NCBI RefSeq assembly: GCF_000829695.1
Contig: NZ_BBNN01000016.1
Location: forward strand, 310,001-374,000
From: Streptomyces sp. NBRC 110035
GTDB lineage: Bacteria; Actinomycetota; Actinomycetes; Streptomycetales; Streptomycetaceae
Direction of reading: 5' to 3'
Length of the DNA: 64,000 nt
Part shown: positions 1 to 7,621 of the stretch, piece by piece
Layout of the letters: each line of letters begins with the position of its first letter
How positions within the stretch are numbered: the stretch's first letter is position 1
Made by a program: the position numbers and the translations under genes
The notes under the pieces: generated by a model
The model's input: only the letters and a program-made list of their open reading frames with translations
Told to the model about the DNA's origin: nothing
Database searches by the model: none

Positions 1-408
1 TCGAATACGAAGAACACGTCCGAATCGCAAAATTCACAACAGAGTTCACGGAAGTCGCAGAATTCGTCACGAAGTTCTCGGAACTCGACCGAGGGCGACA
101 GCAAGCAGACGGGCGACACCCCTGCGAAGGAGCGTCGGCCGAGTCCGATGGAGGTGCTGCGTCAGGCGCGCGACCAGTTCGCGGAGCTCACCGGCCTGAC
201 CGTCGAATCCGTGTCGTCCTTCGGACAGACGGAGGCGGGCTGGACGCTGGAGGTCGAGGTTCTCGAGCTCGAGCGGGTGCCCGACACGATGAGCCTGCTG
301 GCGAGTTACCAGGTGGAGATCGACTCCCAGGGGCAGCTCGCAGGTTACCGGCGCGTCAGGCGCTATGAGAGGGGCCGGGCCGACGTGCGCGGTTCCGGCG
401 GCCGCTAG
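1..408 (+). CDS. gvpO: Gas vesicle protein GvpO, 5' end cut off by the window
   Basis: The frame is open from base 1, so the true start lies upstream. The last ~85 residues (from the Met codon at 148) form a compact domain that begins MEVLRQAR and contains GLTVESV and WTLEVEVLELERVPDT. This matches the conserved GvpO domain, an accessory protein needed for gas vesicle formation. The ~49 visible residues before it are a Ser/Asn/Gln/Lys-rich low-complexity tail, unlike the rest of the window in composition. It is first in the order O-A-F-G-Y-Z-J-L-S-K. The stop is TAG at 406, followed by a 169-base gap before gvpA. Family call is firm from domain and context; the length of the N-terminal tail is unknown. 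Confidence 0.88.
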   Translation, partial: SNTKNTSESQNSQQSSRKSQNSSRSSRNSTEGDSKQTGDTPAKERRPSPMEVLRQARDQFAELTGLTVESVSSFGQTEAGWTLEVEVLELERVPDTMSLLASYQVEIDSQGQLAGYRRVRRYERGRADVRGSGGR

Positions 409-577
409 GGGCCCGGTGCGGAAGCGGCGCCTGCCGTGCGACGCCCGGCACGCGCTCTCGCCGCACCGGACGCCGCGCGGCCGCCCTCCGGGCGACGACG
501 CCACTTCCGCGACAGGCCCTGGGCCACTCGACCGGAGAAGCAACCACACCGACGAACACGATGGAGGAACACCGGGC

Positions 578-1015
578 ATGACTGTCGTACCGGCACAACA
601 GACCAGCGGTGGAGGCGGCAGCAGCGGCCTCTACGACGTGCTCGAGCTCGTTCTGGACAGGGGGCTCGTCATCGACGCATTCGTGCGTGTCTCCCTGGTC
701 GGCATCGAGATCCTGAAGATCGACGTCCGCGTCGTCGTCGCCAGCGTGGACACCTGCCTGCGCTTCGCCGAGGCGTGCAACCGGCTCGACCTGGAGGCCG
801 GGCCCCGCAAGGACCCGGGCCTGCCCGACCTGGTCGGGGAGATGACCGAGTCCGGCGCTCGCGGCAAGTCCAAGGGGGCGCTGTCCGGCGCCGCCGAGAC
901 CATCTCCGACGCGTTCAAGCAGGCCCGGGACGAGAACGACTCCGAACGCGAGACGGCATCGCGTCCGCGTGCCCGCAAGGCCGCCCCCTCGCGTCGTAAG
1001 GAGGAGCAGGAGTGA
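578..1015 (+). CDS. gvpA: Gas vesicle structural protein, GvpA/GvpJ family
   Basis: A 145-residue protein of the small hydrophobic family that builds the ribbed gas vesicle shell. The core (about residues 17-70) shows LYDVLELVLDRGLVIDAF followed by VGIEILKIDVRVVVASVDT, the helix-strand-strand-helix pattern of GvpA. A charged C-terminal tail of ~60 residues follows, longer than minimal GvpA but usual for the Streptomyces form. The ATG at 578 is preceded by GGAGG at 563-567, which decides it over the open frame further upstream. The stop overlaps the gvpF GTG (GTGA). Part of the tail (921-964) is duplicated out of frame inside gvpF. Confidence 0.93.
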   Translation: MTVVPAQQTSGGGGSSGLYDVLELVLDRGLVIDAFVRVSLVGIEILKIDVRVVVASVDTCLRFAEACNRLDLEAGPRKDPGLPDLVGEMTESGARGKSKGALSGAAETISDAFKQARDENDSERETASRPRARKAAPSRRKEEQE

Positions 1016-1800
1016 GTACGTACATCTACGGCATCGTCGCCGACGCGCACCCCTCGCTCCCCGAGGGCCTGGGCGGTGTGGGCGACCCGCCGGGCGAGGT
1101 GCGGATCCTCGAGGAGAGCGGGCTGGCGGCCGTCGTCAGTGACGCGCCCGAGGGGCTGCGCCCCAAGCGCAAGGAACTGCTCGCCCATCAGCACGTGCTG
1201 AGCGAGGTGGGCGCGGCCGGCTGCGTGCTGCCCATGCGCTTCGGCAGCGTCGCCACCGACGACAAGGCGGTCACCGACGTGCTCGCGGAGCGCGCCGAGC
1301 ACTACAAGGAGCGCCTGAGGGAGCTGGACGGCCGGGTCGAGTACAACGTCAAGGCCAGGAGGCCCAGGACGAGAACGACTCCGAACGCGAGACGGCATCG
1401 CGTGATGGCCGACAGCCCGGAACTCCGTGCCCTGATGGAGGCCAACCGGCAGGCGGACGGCGGAAGTTACGAGAGCAAGATCCAGCTCGGCGAGATGGTC
1501 GCCACCGCCGTCAAGGGCCAGGAGGCCCAGGACGCCACCGCACTGGAGCGCGCCCTGGAGCCGACCGCCCACGCGGTGAGCGTGGGTCCCGAGTCCACCG
1601 GCTGGCTGGCCAACGTGTCGTACCTGGTGGACCGGGAGGCGGCCCAGGAGTTCCTCACCGCCGTGGACCGGGTGCGCGAGGAGATGCCGCACCTGGAGGT
1701 GCGGGTGAACGGCCCGCTGCCGCCGTACAGCTTCGTCGAACCCGGTCCGTCCGAGCCCGCGGGCACGATGGCCGGTGGTACGGACGCCGGCTCGGGGTGA
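1012..1800 (+). CDS. gvpF: Gas vesicle protein GvpF/GvpL family, with an internal foreign patch
   Basis: A 262-residue GvpF/GvpL protein, opening STYIYGIV and closing with a second alpha/beta domain ending PLPPYSFVEP. Family members are accessory proteins that contact GvpA during vesicle assembly. GTG start overlapping the gvpA stop. Residues ~114-131 are odd: between YNVKA and HRVMADSPEL the protein reads RRPRTRTTPNARR, a basic stretch. The underlying DNA (1360-1403) matches gvpA 921-964 at 43 of 44 bases but in another frame. The preceding 1349-1370 resembles 1511-1533 of this same gene. The frame stays open, so the protein is full length, but this segment is probably not native. Confidence 0.9.
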   Translation: MSTYIYGIVADAHPSLPEGLGGVGDPPGEVRILEESGLAAVVSDAPEGLRPKRKELLAHQHVLSEVGAAGCVLPMRFGSVATDDKAVTDVLAERAEHYKERLRELDGRVEYNVKARRPRTRTTPNARRHRVMADSPELRALMEANRQADGGSYESKIQLGEMVATAVKGQEAQDATALERALEPTAHAVSVGPESTGWLANVSYLVDREAAQEFLTAVDRVREEMPHLEVRVNGPLPPYSFVEPGPSEPAGTMAGGTDAGSG

Positions 1801-1804
1801 CCAC

Positions 1805-2068
1805 GTGGGACTGATCACGGAGGTCCTGATGCTGCCGTTCGCCCCGGTGCGCGCCAGCGCCTGGGTCATCGGACAGGTGGTGGACGAGGCCGAGCGGATC
1901 TACTACGACCCCGCTACCGTCCGGGCCGAACTGTCTGCTCTGGAAAAGCGGTTGGAGGCGGGGGAGATCACCGAGGAGGAGTTCGACCGGCTGGAGGACG
2001 AGCTGTTGGACCGGCTGGAGATCGCTTCGCGCAGCAGCGCGGGATTGGGCAACGGTACGGCACCATGA
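1805..2068 (+). CDS. gvpG: Gas vesicle protein GvpG
   Basis: An 87-residue GvpG, an accessory protein of gas vesicle assembly. The N-terminus (GLITEVLMLPFAPVRASAWV) and the following acidic helical segment with ALEKRLEAGEITEEEFDRLE are typical of the family. I place the start at the GTG at 1805 because GvpG proteins begin just before this hydrophobic segment, and GGGGTGA precedes it. An upstream GTG at 1775 would overlap gvpF by 26 bases. The stop overlaps the ATG of the next gene (ATGA). Confidence 0.9.
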   Translation: MGLITEVLMLPFAPVRASAWVIGQVVDEAERIYYDPATVRAELSALEKRLEAGEITEEEFDRLEDELLDRLEIASRSSAGLGNGTAP

Positions 2069-2676
2069 ATCGAGTGGGACTTGGCCTCGCGGTAGGGGCC
2101 GGCTATCTGCTGGGACGTACGAAGAAACTGAAACTCGCGGTCGCCGTGGGCGCGATGGTGGCCGGCAAGAAGATGAACCTGACCCCGAAGGGCATAGCGG
2201 AACTGGTCACCACGCAGCTGCAGAACAACCCGCAGTTCAAGGAGATCGGGGATCAGCTGCGCACGGATTTCCGGGGCGTGGGCAAGGCGGCCTCGGGCGC
2301 CCTGGTCGAGCGGCAGATCGACGCGCTCGCCGACCGTCTGCACGGGCGCACCGCCCAGGTGCGCGACCAGCTCTCCGGCGTGACGTCCCAGGTGCGGGGC
2401 GCGGGGTCCGGCCGCTCCCGTGACTCCGAGGCCTCGGAGGACTCGGAGTCGCGCGCGGAGTACGAGGACGAGCAGGCGGAGGAGCAGGGCGGCCGCGACG
2501 AGCGGCGCGGGGAACGACGCGAGCCGAGAGGTGAGCGGGCCGCGGAGAAGACCGCGGCGCGAGCACCCGCGAAGAAGGCACCCGCGAAGAAGGCGGCGGC
2601 CAAGAAGACGGCCGGGACCAGGAGCGCCGCCCGAGCGGCCGGAGCCCGGCAGTCGAAGGGCGGTGGTGAGCGATGA
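2065..2676 (+). CDS. gvpY: Gas vesicle cluster protein GvpY, Lys/Ala-rich tail
   Basis: A 203-residue protein found at the GvpY position of Streptomyces gvp clusters; its function is not established. Residues 1-35 are hydrophobic and glycine/alanine rich (LGLAVGAGYLLGR, then KLAVAVGAMVAGKK). A middle region carries NPQFKEIGDQLR and helical segments. The last ~90 residues are low complexity: a mixed acidic stretch (SEASEDSESRAEYEDEQAEE) turns into a basic tail with KAPAKKAPAKKAAAKKTAG, reminiscent of histone H1-like tails. Start and stop both overlap neighbours, so it is translationally coupled to gvpG and gvpZ. The basic tail faces a strongly acidic tail in the next protein. Confidence 0.82.
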   Translation: MNRVGLGLAVGAGYLLGRTKKLKLAVAVGAMVAGKKMNLTPKGIAELVTTQLQNNPQFKEIGDQLRTDFRGVGKAASGALVERQIDALADRLHGRTAQVRDQLSGVTSQVRGAGSGRSRDSEASEDSESRAEYEDEQAEEQGGRDERRGERREPRGERAAEKTAARAPAKKAPAKKAAAKKTAGTRSAARAAGARQSKGGGER

Positions 2677-3833
2677 GCGGCACGCTCGGTTCCGCGGCCT
2701 CCACGGCGGGCAGCGCGGCGAAGAAGAACCCGCTCACCGACGTGGCCGGGAGCGAGGCCGCCGACCGTCTCAAGTCGGAGGTCCAGGACTACCTCGCCGC
2801 CCAGGCCCAGCGGTTGCTGACCGGCGCCGGCCGCAAGCTCGGCGAGACCACCGGCAAGCTCAACGACATGGCTGAGGGCAACAGCCCCGGTTTCGCGAAG
2901 CTCGCCCTCGACAGCGGACGCAAGCTCACCGAGGGCAAGAGCCCGGTGCGGGCCGCGTTCGAGGTCGGCGCCTCCAAGGTGAAGGACAACGTGGTCGGCG
3001 CCGTCAAGAACCTCGGCGGCGGCAAGGGCAGGCGCAAGGGCGGCGGGGGCCAGAAGCCGACCGTCATCATCGAGTACGCCGACGTCGGCGTACCGCTGCG
3101 CACGGCCTACGACCAGTGGACCCAGTACCAGGACTTCAGCACCTTTGCCAAGGGCGTCAAGAGCGCGAGCCACGCCGACGACACGTCCTCCGACTGGCAG
3201 ATGAAGGTCTTCTGGTCCAACCGCAGCTGGAAGGCGAAGACCACCGAGCAGGTACCCGACGACCGGATCTCCTGGACGTCGGAGGGAGCCAAGGGCACGA
3301 CCAAGGGCGTCGTCAGCTTCCACCGGCTCGCCGACAACCTCACCCGCGTGGTCCTGGTCATCGAGTACTACCCCAAGGGCCTGTTCGAGAAGACCGGCAA
3401 CCTCTGGCGCGCCCAGGGCCGCCGGGCCCGCCTCGACCTGAAGAACTACGTCCGCCACATCACCCTCAAGGGCGAGGCCGACGACGGCTGGCGCGGCGAG
3501 ATCCGCGACGGCGAGGTCGCCCGCAGCCACGAGGACGCCGTCGCGGAGGAGCAGGAGAGCGAGGAGCGGGAGGCGGAAGGGGCGCACGAGGACGACGAGG
3601 AAGCTCCGTACGCCGAGGAGGAGGGCGATGCGGAGGCCGAGTACGAGGAGGAGCTTGAGGGCGACCCCGAGGAGGAGCCCGAGCCCGAGTACCAGGAGGA
3701 GCCCGAGGGCGAGTACGAGGAGGAGCTTGAGGGCGAGCCGGAGGCCGAGTACGAGGAGGGCGAGGAAGCCCGCGAGGACGAGGACGCGCCCCGTGACGAG
3801 TACGTGGACGCCGGCCGCGGGAGCCGTCGATGA
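2673..3833 (+). CDS. gvpZ: Gas vesicle cluster protein GvpZ, SRPBCC domain with acidic repeat tail
   Basis: A 386-residue protein. Residues 1-~125 are a helical lead with repeated Gly/Lys. Residues ~130-275 form a SRPBCC/cyclase-dehydrase-like fold (VIIEYADVGVPLRTAYDQWT, RVVLVIEYYPKG), a lipid- or hydrophobe-binding helix-grip fold. The C-terminal ~100 residues are extremely acidic with degenerate repeats of the type YEEELEGEPE. It is fixed in Streptomyces gvp operons between Y and J, with unknown role. ATGA overlaps at both ends imply coupled translation. The acidic tail and the basic tail of the preceding protein could interact; that is inference only. Confidence 0.85.
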   Translation: MSGTLGSAASTAGSAAKKNPLTDVAGSEAADRLKSEVQDYLAAQAQRLLTGAGRKLGETTGKLNDMAEGNSPGFAKLALDSGRKLTEGKSPVRAAFEVGASKVKDNVVGAVKNLGGGKGRRKGGGGQKPTVIIEYADVGVPLRTAYDQWTQYQDFSTFAKGVKSASHADDTSSDWQMKVFWSNRSWKAKTTEQVPDDRISWTSEGAKGTTKGVVSFHRLADNLTRVVLVIEYYPKGLFEKTGNLWRAQGRRARLDLKNYVRHITLKGEADDGWRGEIRDGEVARSHEDAVAEEQESEEREAEGAHEDDEEAPYAEEEGDAEAEYEEELEGDPEEEPEPEYQEEPEGEYEEELEGEPEAEYEEGEEAREDEDAPRDEYVDAGRGSRR

Positions 3834-4156
3834 CCACCCCCAGCCGACTGCCCGACTCCTATGGCCAGGGACAGGGCGCCAACCTCGCCGACATCCTGGA
3901 ACGGGTGCTCGACAAGGGAGTCGTCATCGCGGGCGACATCCGGATCAACCTGCTCGACATCGAGCTGCTCACCATCAAGCTGCGGCTCATCGTCGCCTCC
4001 GTCGACAAGGCCAAGGAAATGGGCATCGACTGGTGGGAGAGCGACCCCGCGCTCTCCTCGCGTGCCAGGCAGGACGAACTGACCCGTGAGAACGCCGAGT
4101 TGCGTGAACGCCTGCGCGAACTGGACGCGGGGCGCGTACCGAGGGAGGCACCATGA
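3830..4156 (+). CDS. gvpJ: Gas vesicle protein GvpJ (GvpA-like)
   Basis: A 108-residue GvpA-fold paralogue. Residues ~18-63 carry ADILERVLDKGVVIAGDIRI and LLDIELLTIKLRLIVASV, the family core, followed by EMGIDWWESDP and a charged coiled tail (LTRENAELRERLRELD). GvpJ proteins are minor shell components or nucleators, judged by family knowledge. The start ATG overlaps the gvpZ stop and the stop overlaps the gvpL ATG. Confidence 0.9.
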   Translation: MTTPSRLPDSYGQGQGANLADILERVLDKGVVIAGDIRINLLDIELLTIKLRLIVASVDKAKEMGIDWWESDPALSSRARQDELTRENAELRERLRELDAGRVPREAP

Positions 4157-4945
4157 CAGGGCTGCGCTACGTCTACGCGGTCTGCCGCCCCGGCGACGCG
4201 CCCCTCCCGGCCCTGCCGGCCGGGGTCGTGGGTGACCCGCCCCGGCTGCTGAACCACCACGACCTGGTCGCCGTGGTCGGTCAGGTGTCCGAGGACGACT
4301 TCTCCGAGGAGGTGCTGCGGGCCCGCCTGGAGGACCTGGACTGGCTCGCCGGGACCGCGCGGGCCCACCAGGAGGTCGTCGCCGCGCTGACCACCGCCAC
4401 CCCCCCTGCCGCTCCGGCTGGCGACCGTCTTCCGGGACGACGACGGTGTACGGGCGATGATGGAGGAGCGCACGGAAGCCTTCCGGCGCACGCTGGACAG
4501 GCTGGACGGGCGCGTGGAGTGGGGCGTCAAGGTGTACGCCGAGACGGAGCCCGAGCGGCCGGCGGCCCCGGCGGAGCCTGCGGGAAAGCCCGCCACGGGC
4601 CGGGACTACCTGCGGCAGCGGCGCATGCGGACACGGGCGAAGGAGGACCTGTGGTCCAGGGCCGAACAGTTCGCGACAGGCCTGCACGGGACGCTGTCCT
4701 CCCGGGCCGACGACGCGCGGCTGCACGCGCCGCAGAACCCCGGCCTCTCCGGAGCCTCCGGCCAGAACGTCCTCAACGCCGCCTACCTGGTGCGGCGGGA
4801 GGTCTCCGAGGAGTTCGTGGACCTGGTGGACCGTACGAAGGACGACGGACCCGGAATGCGTGCGGAACTCACCGGCCCGTGGGCGGCGTATTCCTTCGCC
4901 GGTGACGAAACCGCCGACGCGGACACCCCGGGGGAGGGCCTGTGA
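4153..4945 (+). pseudogene. gvpL: Gas vesicle protein GvpL (GvpF/L family), frameshifted in a C7 run
   Basis: The first ~84 codons (GLRYVYAVCRPGDAPLPALP onward) and the part after ~4406 (LPLRLATVF, then MMEERTEAFRRTLDRLDGRV, ending GPWAAYSFAGDE) make one GvpF/L protein of ~263 residues, but they lie in different frames. The switch falls in a run of seven C residues at 4400-4406. One base too many, or two too few, separates VAALTTATP from LPLRLATVF. The original frame runs on out of family until 4905. This could be a real mutation, slippery-sequence variation or a homopolymer sequencing error. Neighbouring genes are intact and overlap both ends. Confidence 0.85.
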
Positions 4946-5124
4946 CGGTCGTCGAACGCCGTGAGATCGCCCTCGTGGACCTGCTCGACCGGCTGCTGGC
5001 CGGCGGGGTCGTCATCACCGGCGACGTCACGCTGCGCATCGCGGACGTCGACCTGGTCCGCATCGACCTCAACGCGTTGATCAGCTCGGTCAACCGCAAT
5101 GTTCCGTCGCCGTTTGGGGATTGA
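4942..5124 (+). CDS. gvpS: Gas vesicle protein GvpS (short GvpA-like)
   Basis: A 60-residue minimal GvpA-fold protein: VDLLDRLLAGGVVITGDVTL followed by RIADVDLVRIDLNALISSV. GvpS is the third GvpA-like protein of Streptomyces clusters, after gvpA and gvpJ. GTG start overlapping the gvpL stop. Small and full length. Confidence 0.88.
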   Translation: MTVVERREIALVDLLDRLLAGGVVITGDVTLRIADVDLVRIDLNALISSVNRNVPSPFGD

Positions 5125-5125
5125 C

Positions 5126-5410
5126 GTGACCGACCGCCGCAAGAGCCTCGACCTCGAACCCGACACGGTCGAGCGGGACCTGATCAAGCTGGTGCTGACC
5201 GTGGTGGAGCTGCTGCGTCAGCTCATGGAGCGCCAGGCCCTGCGCCGCGTCGACGAGGGAGACCTGAGCGAGGAACAGGAGGAGCGGATCGGGCTCACCC
5301 TGATGCTCCTCGACGACCGCATGGCCGAGCTGCGCGACCGGTACGGCCTGCGGCCCGAGGACCTGAACCTCGACCTCGGGCCGCTGGGACCGCTGCTGCC
5401 CCGGGAGTGA
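5126..5410 (+). CDS. gvpK: Gas vesicle protein GvpK
   Basis: A 94-residue GvpK with the family core DTVERDLIKLVLTVVELLRQ, LMERQALRRVDEGDLSEEQ and the C-terminal LGPLGPLLPRE. It is an accessory protein closing the operon. The GTG at 5126 sits two bases after the gvpS stop, with GGGGATT just upstream. An ATG at 5099 in the same frame would overlap gvpS by 26 bases and adds FRRRLGID, which is not family-like. The stop codon lies inside the loop of the terminator hairpin. Confidence 0.88.
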   Translation: MTDRRKSLDLEPDTVERDLIKLVLTVVELLRQLMERQALRRVDEGDLSEEQEERIGLTLMLLDDRMAELRDRYGLRPEDLNLDLGPLGPLLPRE

Positions 5411-5427
5411 GCCTCCCGGGGCAGCAG
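5393..5427 (+). terminator. Terminator hairpin of the gas vesicle operon
   Basis: A perfect 14-bp stem, CTGCTGCCCCGGGA against TCCCGGGGCAGCAG, with a 7-base loop GTGAGCC. It overlaps the last codons and stop of gvpK. There is no U-run, as is usual in Streptomyces. It also separates gvpK from the convergent epimerase gene. Confidence 0.75.
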
Positions 5428-5432
5428 CCCCG

Positions 5433-5472
5433 TTCCCTCGCCCAGAACGGGATTCCCTCGCCCAGGACGGGA
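5433..5472. repeat. Two-copy 20-bp tandem repeat
   Basis: TTCCCTCGCCCAGAACGGGA at 5433-5452 is followed at once by a copy with one change (A to G) at 5453-5472. It lies between the convergent gvpK and epimerase genes. Confidence 0.85.
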
Positions 5473-5486
5473 CGCCCCGCGTCCCT

Positions 5487-6518
5487 TCAGCCGACCTCGT
5501 GCCCCCGCAGGGGTGCGGTGTCGGCGCCCGCGCCGTGCCGCAACCCGTCCAGGAACTCCCGCAGTACCTCCGTGGCGGCGTGTTCCGGTCGCCAGCCCAG
5601 CTCCGTGCGGGCACGGGAGCAGTCCATCAGGGGCAGCCGCAGGACCGCGTCGAAGAGGTGGGGCGAGGCGGGAAGGAGACGGAGTCCCCACCCGGCGGCG
5701 ATGACGGACCGGGCCGCGGTACGGGGCAGCCGGAGCGGGCGCACGCCGAGCATCTCGGCGAGGAGGTCGCTGTCGACCACGGGATCGGCCGCGAGGTTGA
5801 AGGCGCCGCGGGCCTGATCCGAGTGCACGGCCAGCCGGTAGGCCCGGGCGGCGTCGTCCGTGTGCAGGACCTGCACGGTCAGGCCGGGGATGTCCGGGAG
5901 GAAGGGCAGCAGGCCGGGGCGGACCGCCGGGCCGGGGAGGAAGCGCCCGCCGAAGATGCGGCGCTGCTCGCTCGCCGACTCCCGCTTGAACAGGAACGCC
6001 GGGCGCATGCGCACGACCCGCACGTCGGTGTGATCGCGGGTGAAGACGTCCAGGGCCCGTTCCAGATATGCCTTCTCACGGCAGTAGGCGGCGTCCGGCC
6101 AGCCATGTGTCGGCCAGGACTCGTCGACGGCCCGGTCCTTGGGGCCGGGGGAGTAGGCGCCCACCGAGGAGGCGTGCAGGAGCGTCGGCACCCCCGCCGC
6201 GGCGACCGCCTCGAACACCTTCATGCTGCCGAGCACGTTGGTCCGCCAGGTGCTCGCCGGATCGTGCGTGGGCTGGAACGCCCACGCCAGATGCACCACG
6301 GCGGTCGCCCCGCGGAACACCTCCGTCGGGTCGGCCCGGTCGGACGCCAGATCGACGCTGTGCCACTCGGTCTTCGGCAGGATCAGACCGGGTTTCCGCC
6401 GGGCGACGCCCCGTACCCACTCGACCTGCGGGTCCTCGGACAGAAGACGCACGAGGCTCGTCCCCACGTTGCCGGTCGCGCCCGTGACCACCACCCTGCT
6501 GTCCACTGGGCCGGTCAT
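5487..6518 (-). CDS. NAD-dependent epimerase/dehydratase family protein
   Basis: A 343-residue extended short-chain dehydrogenase. The N-terminal VVVTGATGNVGTSLVRLL is the NAD(P)-binding GxxGxxG motif (residues ~9-26). LLHASSVGAYSPG supplies the Ser, and AYCREKAYLE (YxxxK) the catalytic Tyr/Lys. The C-terminal half binds the sugar or other substrate and carries no diagnostic residues I recognise. AGGAG stands before the ATG at 6518. It is monocistronic and convergent with the gas vesicle operon; the substrate is unknown. Confidence 0.85.
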   Translation of the reverse strand: MTGPVDSRVVVTGATGNVGTSLVRLLSEDPQVEWVRGVARRKPGLILPKTEWHSVDLASDRADPTEVFRGATAVVHLAWAFQPTHDPASTWRTNVLGSMKVFEAVAAAGVPTLLHASSVGAYSPGPKDRAVDESWPTHGWPDAAYCREKAYLERALDVFTRDHTDVRVVRMRPAFLFKRESASEQRRIFGGRFLPGPAVRPGLLPFLPDIPGLTVQVLHTDDAARAYRLAVHSDQARGAFNLAADPVVDSDLLAEMLGVRPLRLPRTAARSVIAAGWGLRLLPASPHLFDAVLRLPLMDCSRARTELGWRPEHAATEVLREFLDGLRHGAGADTAPLRGHEVG

Positions 6519-7018
6519 CGGCAGCTCCTCTCAGCGACGGTTGTGACGCCCGCCGAGTACCCGGTCGCCGGAAACCCGCACGCTCCCGGCGGGCCCCGGT
6601 CCGCAGAGGCCGAGGAGGCCGCCCACGGGTGAGGGGACCTTCACCTCCCTCGCCCGGTACGGACGCCCGGGGACACAGGACGACCGACAGCCTCCCGGGG
6701 GAGCGGGGTGGCGAAGGGGGCCGTACCGGACTCCCGGATTCTTCCCGGGGCCCCTTCCGGGCCGCGTCGACACCGGCCGACGCGTGCGAACAGCGAGGTG
6801 AGAGGTCGTATGTTCACCGCCCGCCCCACCCTTCAGGGCCGGGCTTGACCGAAACCTTGCACGGAACTCGGCCGGAGTGCCCGTGGCCAGGTCTGTCTGG
6901 CAAGCCCTGAGCGTCCTGGAGGCGCCCGCCGGGACGCTCGATCCGCAGGCTACCGGATCGCGGCTCGGGCGGGCGCTGGTGTGGGTGGGCTGGTGGAAGG
7001 GCGTCCTGGAAGATGTCG
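6519..7018. other. Intergenic stretch with no supported gene
   Basis: Only short overlapping open frames in several phases are present, none with recognisable composition, ribosome site or motif. The part next to 6518 must hold the epimerase promoter. Confidence 0.6.
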
Positions 7019-7551
7019 TCAGGCATCGTCGGCTCCTGCTTCCGGCGCAGGGGCGGTCCAGTCGAGGCCGATCAGGTTGGCGGCGCGGTCAAGGGAGCGG
7101 AGCCCGAGCCGGCGGGCCACGTTCTCGATGTTCCGGGTCTCGTCGTAGAGCCGCACCGCCGCGTACGCGGTCAGGGAGGCCGGCTTGACGCGGGGGGCGG
7201 CGCTCAGGCCGATTCGGCGGATGAGGTCGGCCAGGGCGACACATCACGGGAGTATCCCTTCGAGATCAATGGTGTGACGGGTCTTGGCTGCCTTGGCCTT
7301 CAGATCCCAGTAGTTGTCGGGGTTCACGTGCGCGACGGTGGACAGCACCTTGCGCAGGCGGGTGCCGTGCCGACGCGGAGACCGGGTTCGCGCACCACCA
7401 GATCACTCGCACGTTCTCGAAGGGCGATCAAGGACAGCCGCGGCGACAGGGCCTCCTGGATCTCGGACGGTTTCACCACCCCGAACTGCGGTTTCACCAC
7501 CCCGAGCTGCCAGGAAGTCCTGTCTCCCTGCCCGCGGCCGGCAGTGATCAC
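7019..7551 (-). pseudogene. Decayed integrase-like gene remnant
   Basis: Read on the minus strand, 7365-7019 gives a protein-like stretch with RLRKVLSTVAHVNPDNYWDL, then KTRHTIDLEGILP, an in-frame TGA, CVALADLIRRIGL, LTAYAAVRLYDETRNIENVA and LGLRSLDRAANLIGLDW before a stop at 7019-7021. Upstream, another frame (to 7551) continues with SLIALRERASDLVVREPGL, so a frameshift near 7380 is also needed. The YDETRNIENVARRLGLRSLD segment resembles the C-terminal end of some actinobacterial phage-type integrases; I am not certain of the family. With one stop and one shift it is unlikely to be functional. Confidence 0.5.
7469..7510. repeat. Two-copy 21-bp tandem repeat
   Basis: Two adjacent 21-base copies, differing at one base, begin GGTTTCACCACCCCGA. 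On the minus strand they encode the repeated heptad of GVVKPQF and GVVKPS inside the decayed integrase-like frame. Confidence 0.8.
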
Positions 7552-7621
7552 CCGGTCGAGCCTCCCGGCCGCCGCCCGTCCCTCGGGACCAGGACGACGG
7601 GGCAGCTACTCAGGGCGCCGG

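Noticed and set aside
2580..2630. Lys/Ala-rich repeats of GvpY as evidence of a histone H1-like nucleoid protein
   Set aside because: The rest of the protein and the operon position define it as a gas vesicle cluster protein; the tail alone does not make it a DNA-binding protein.
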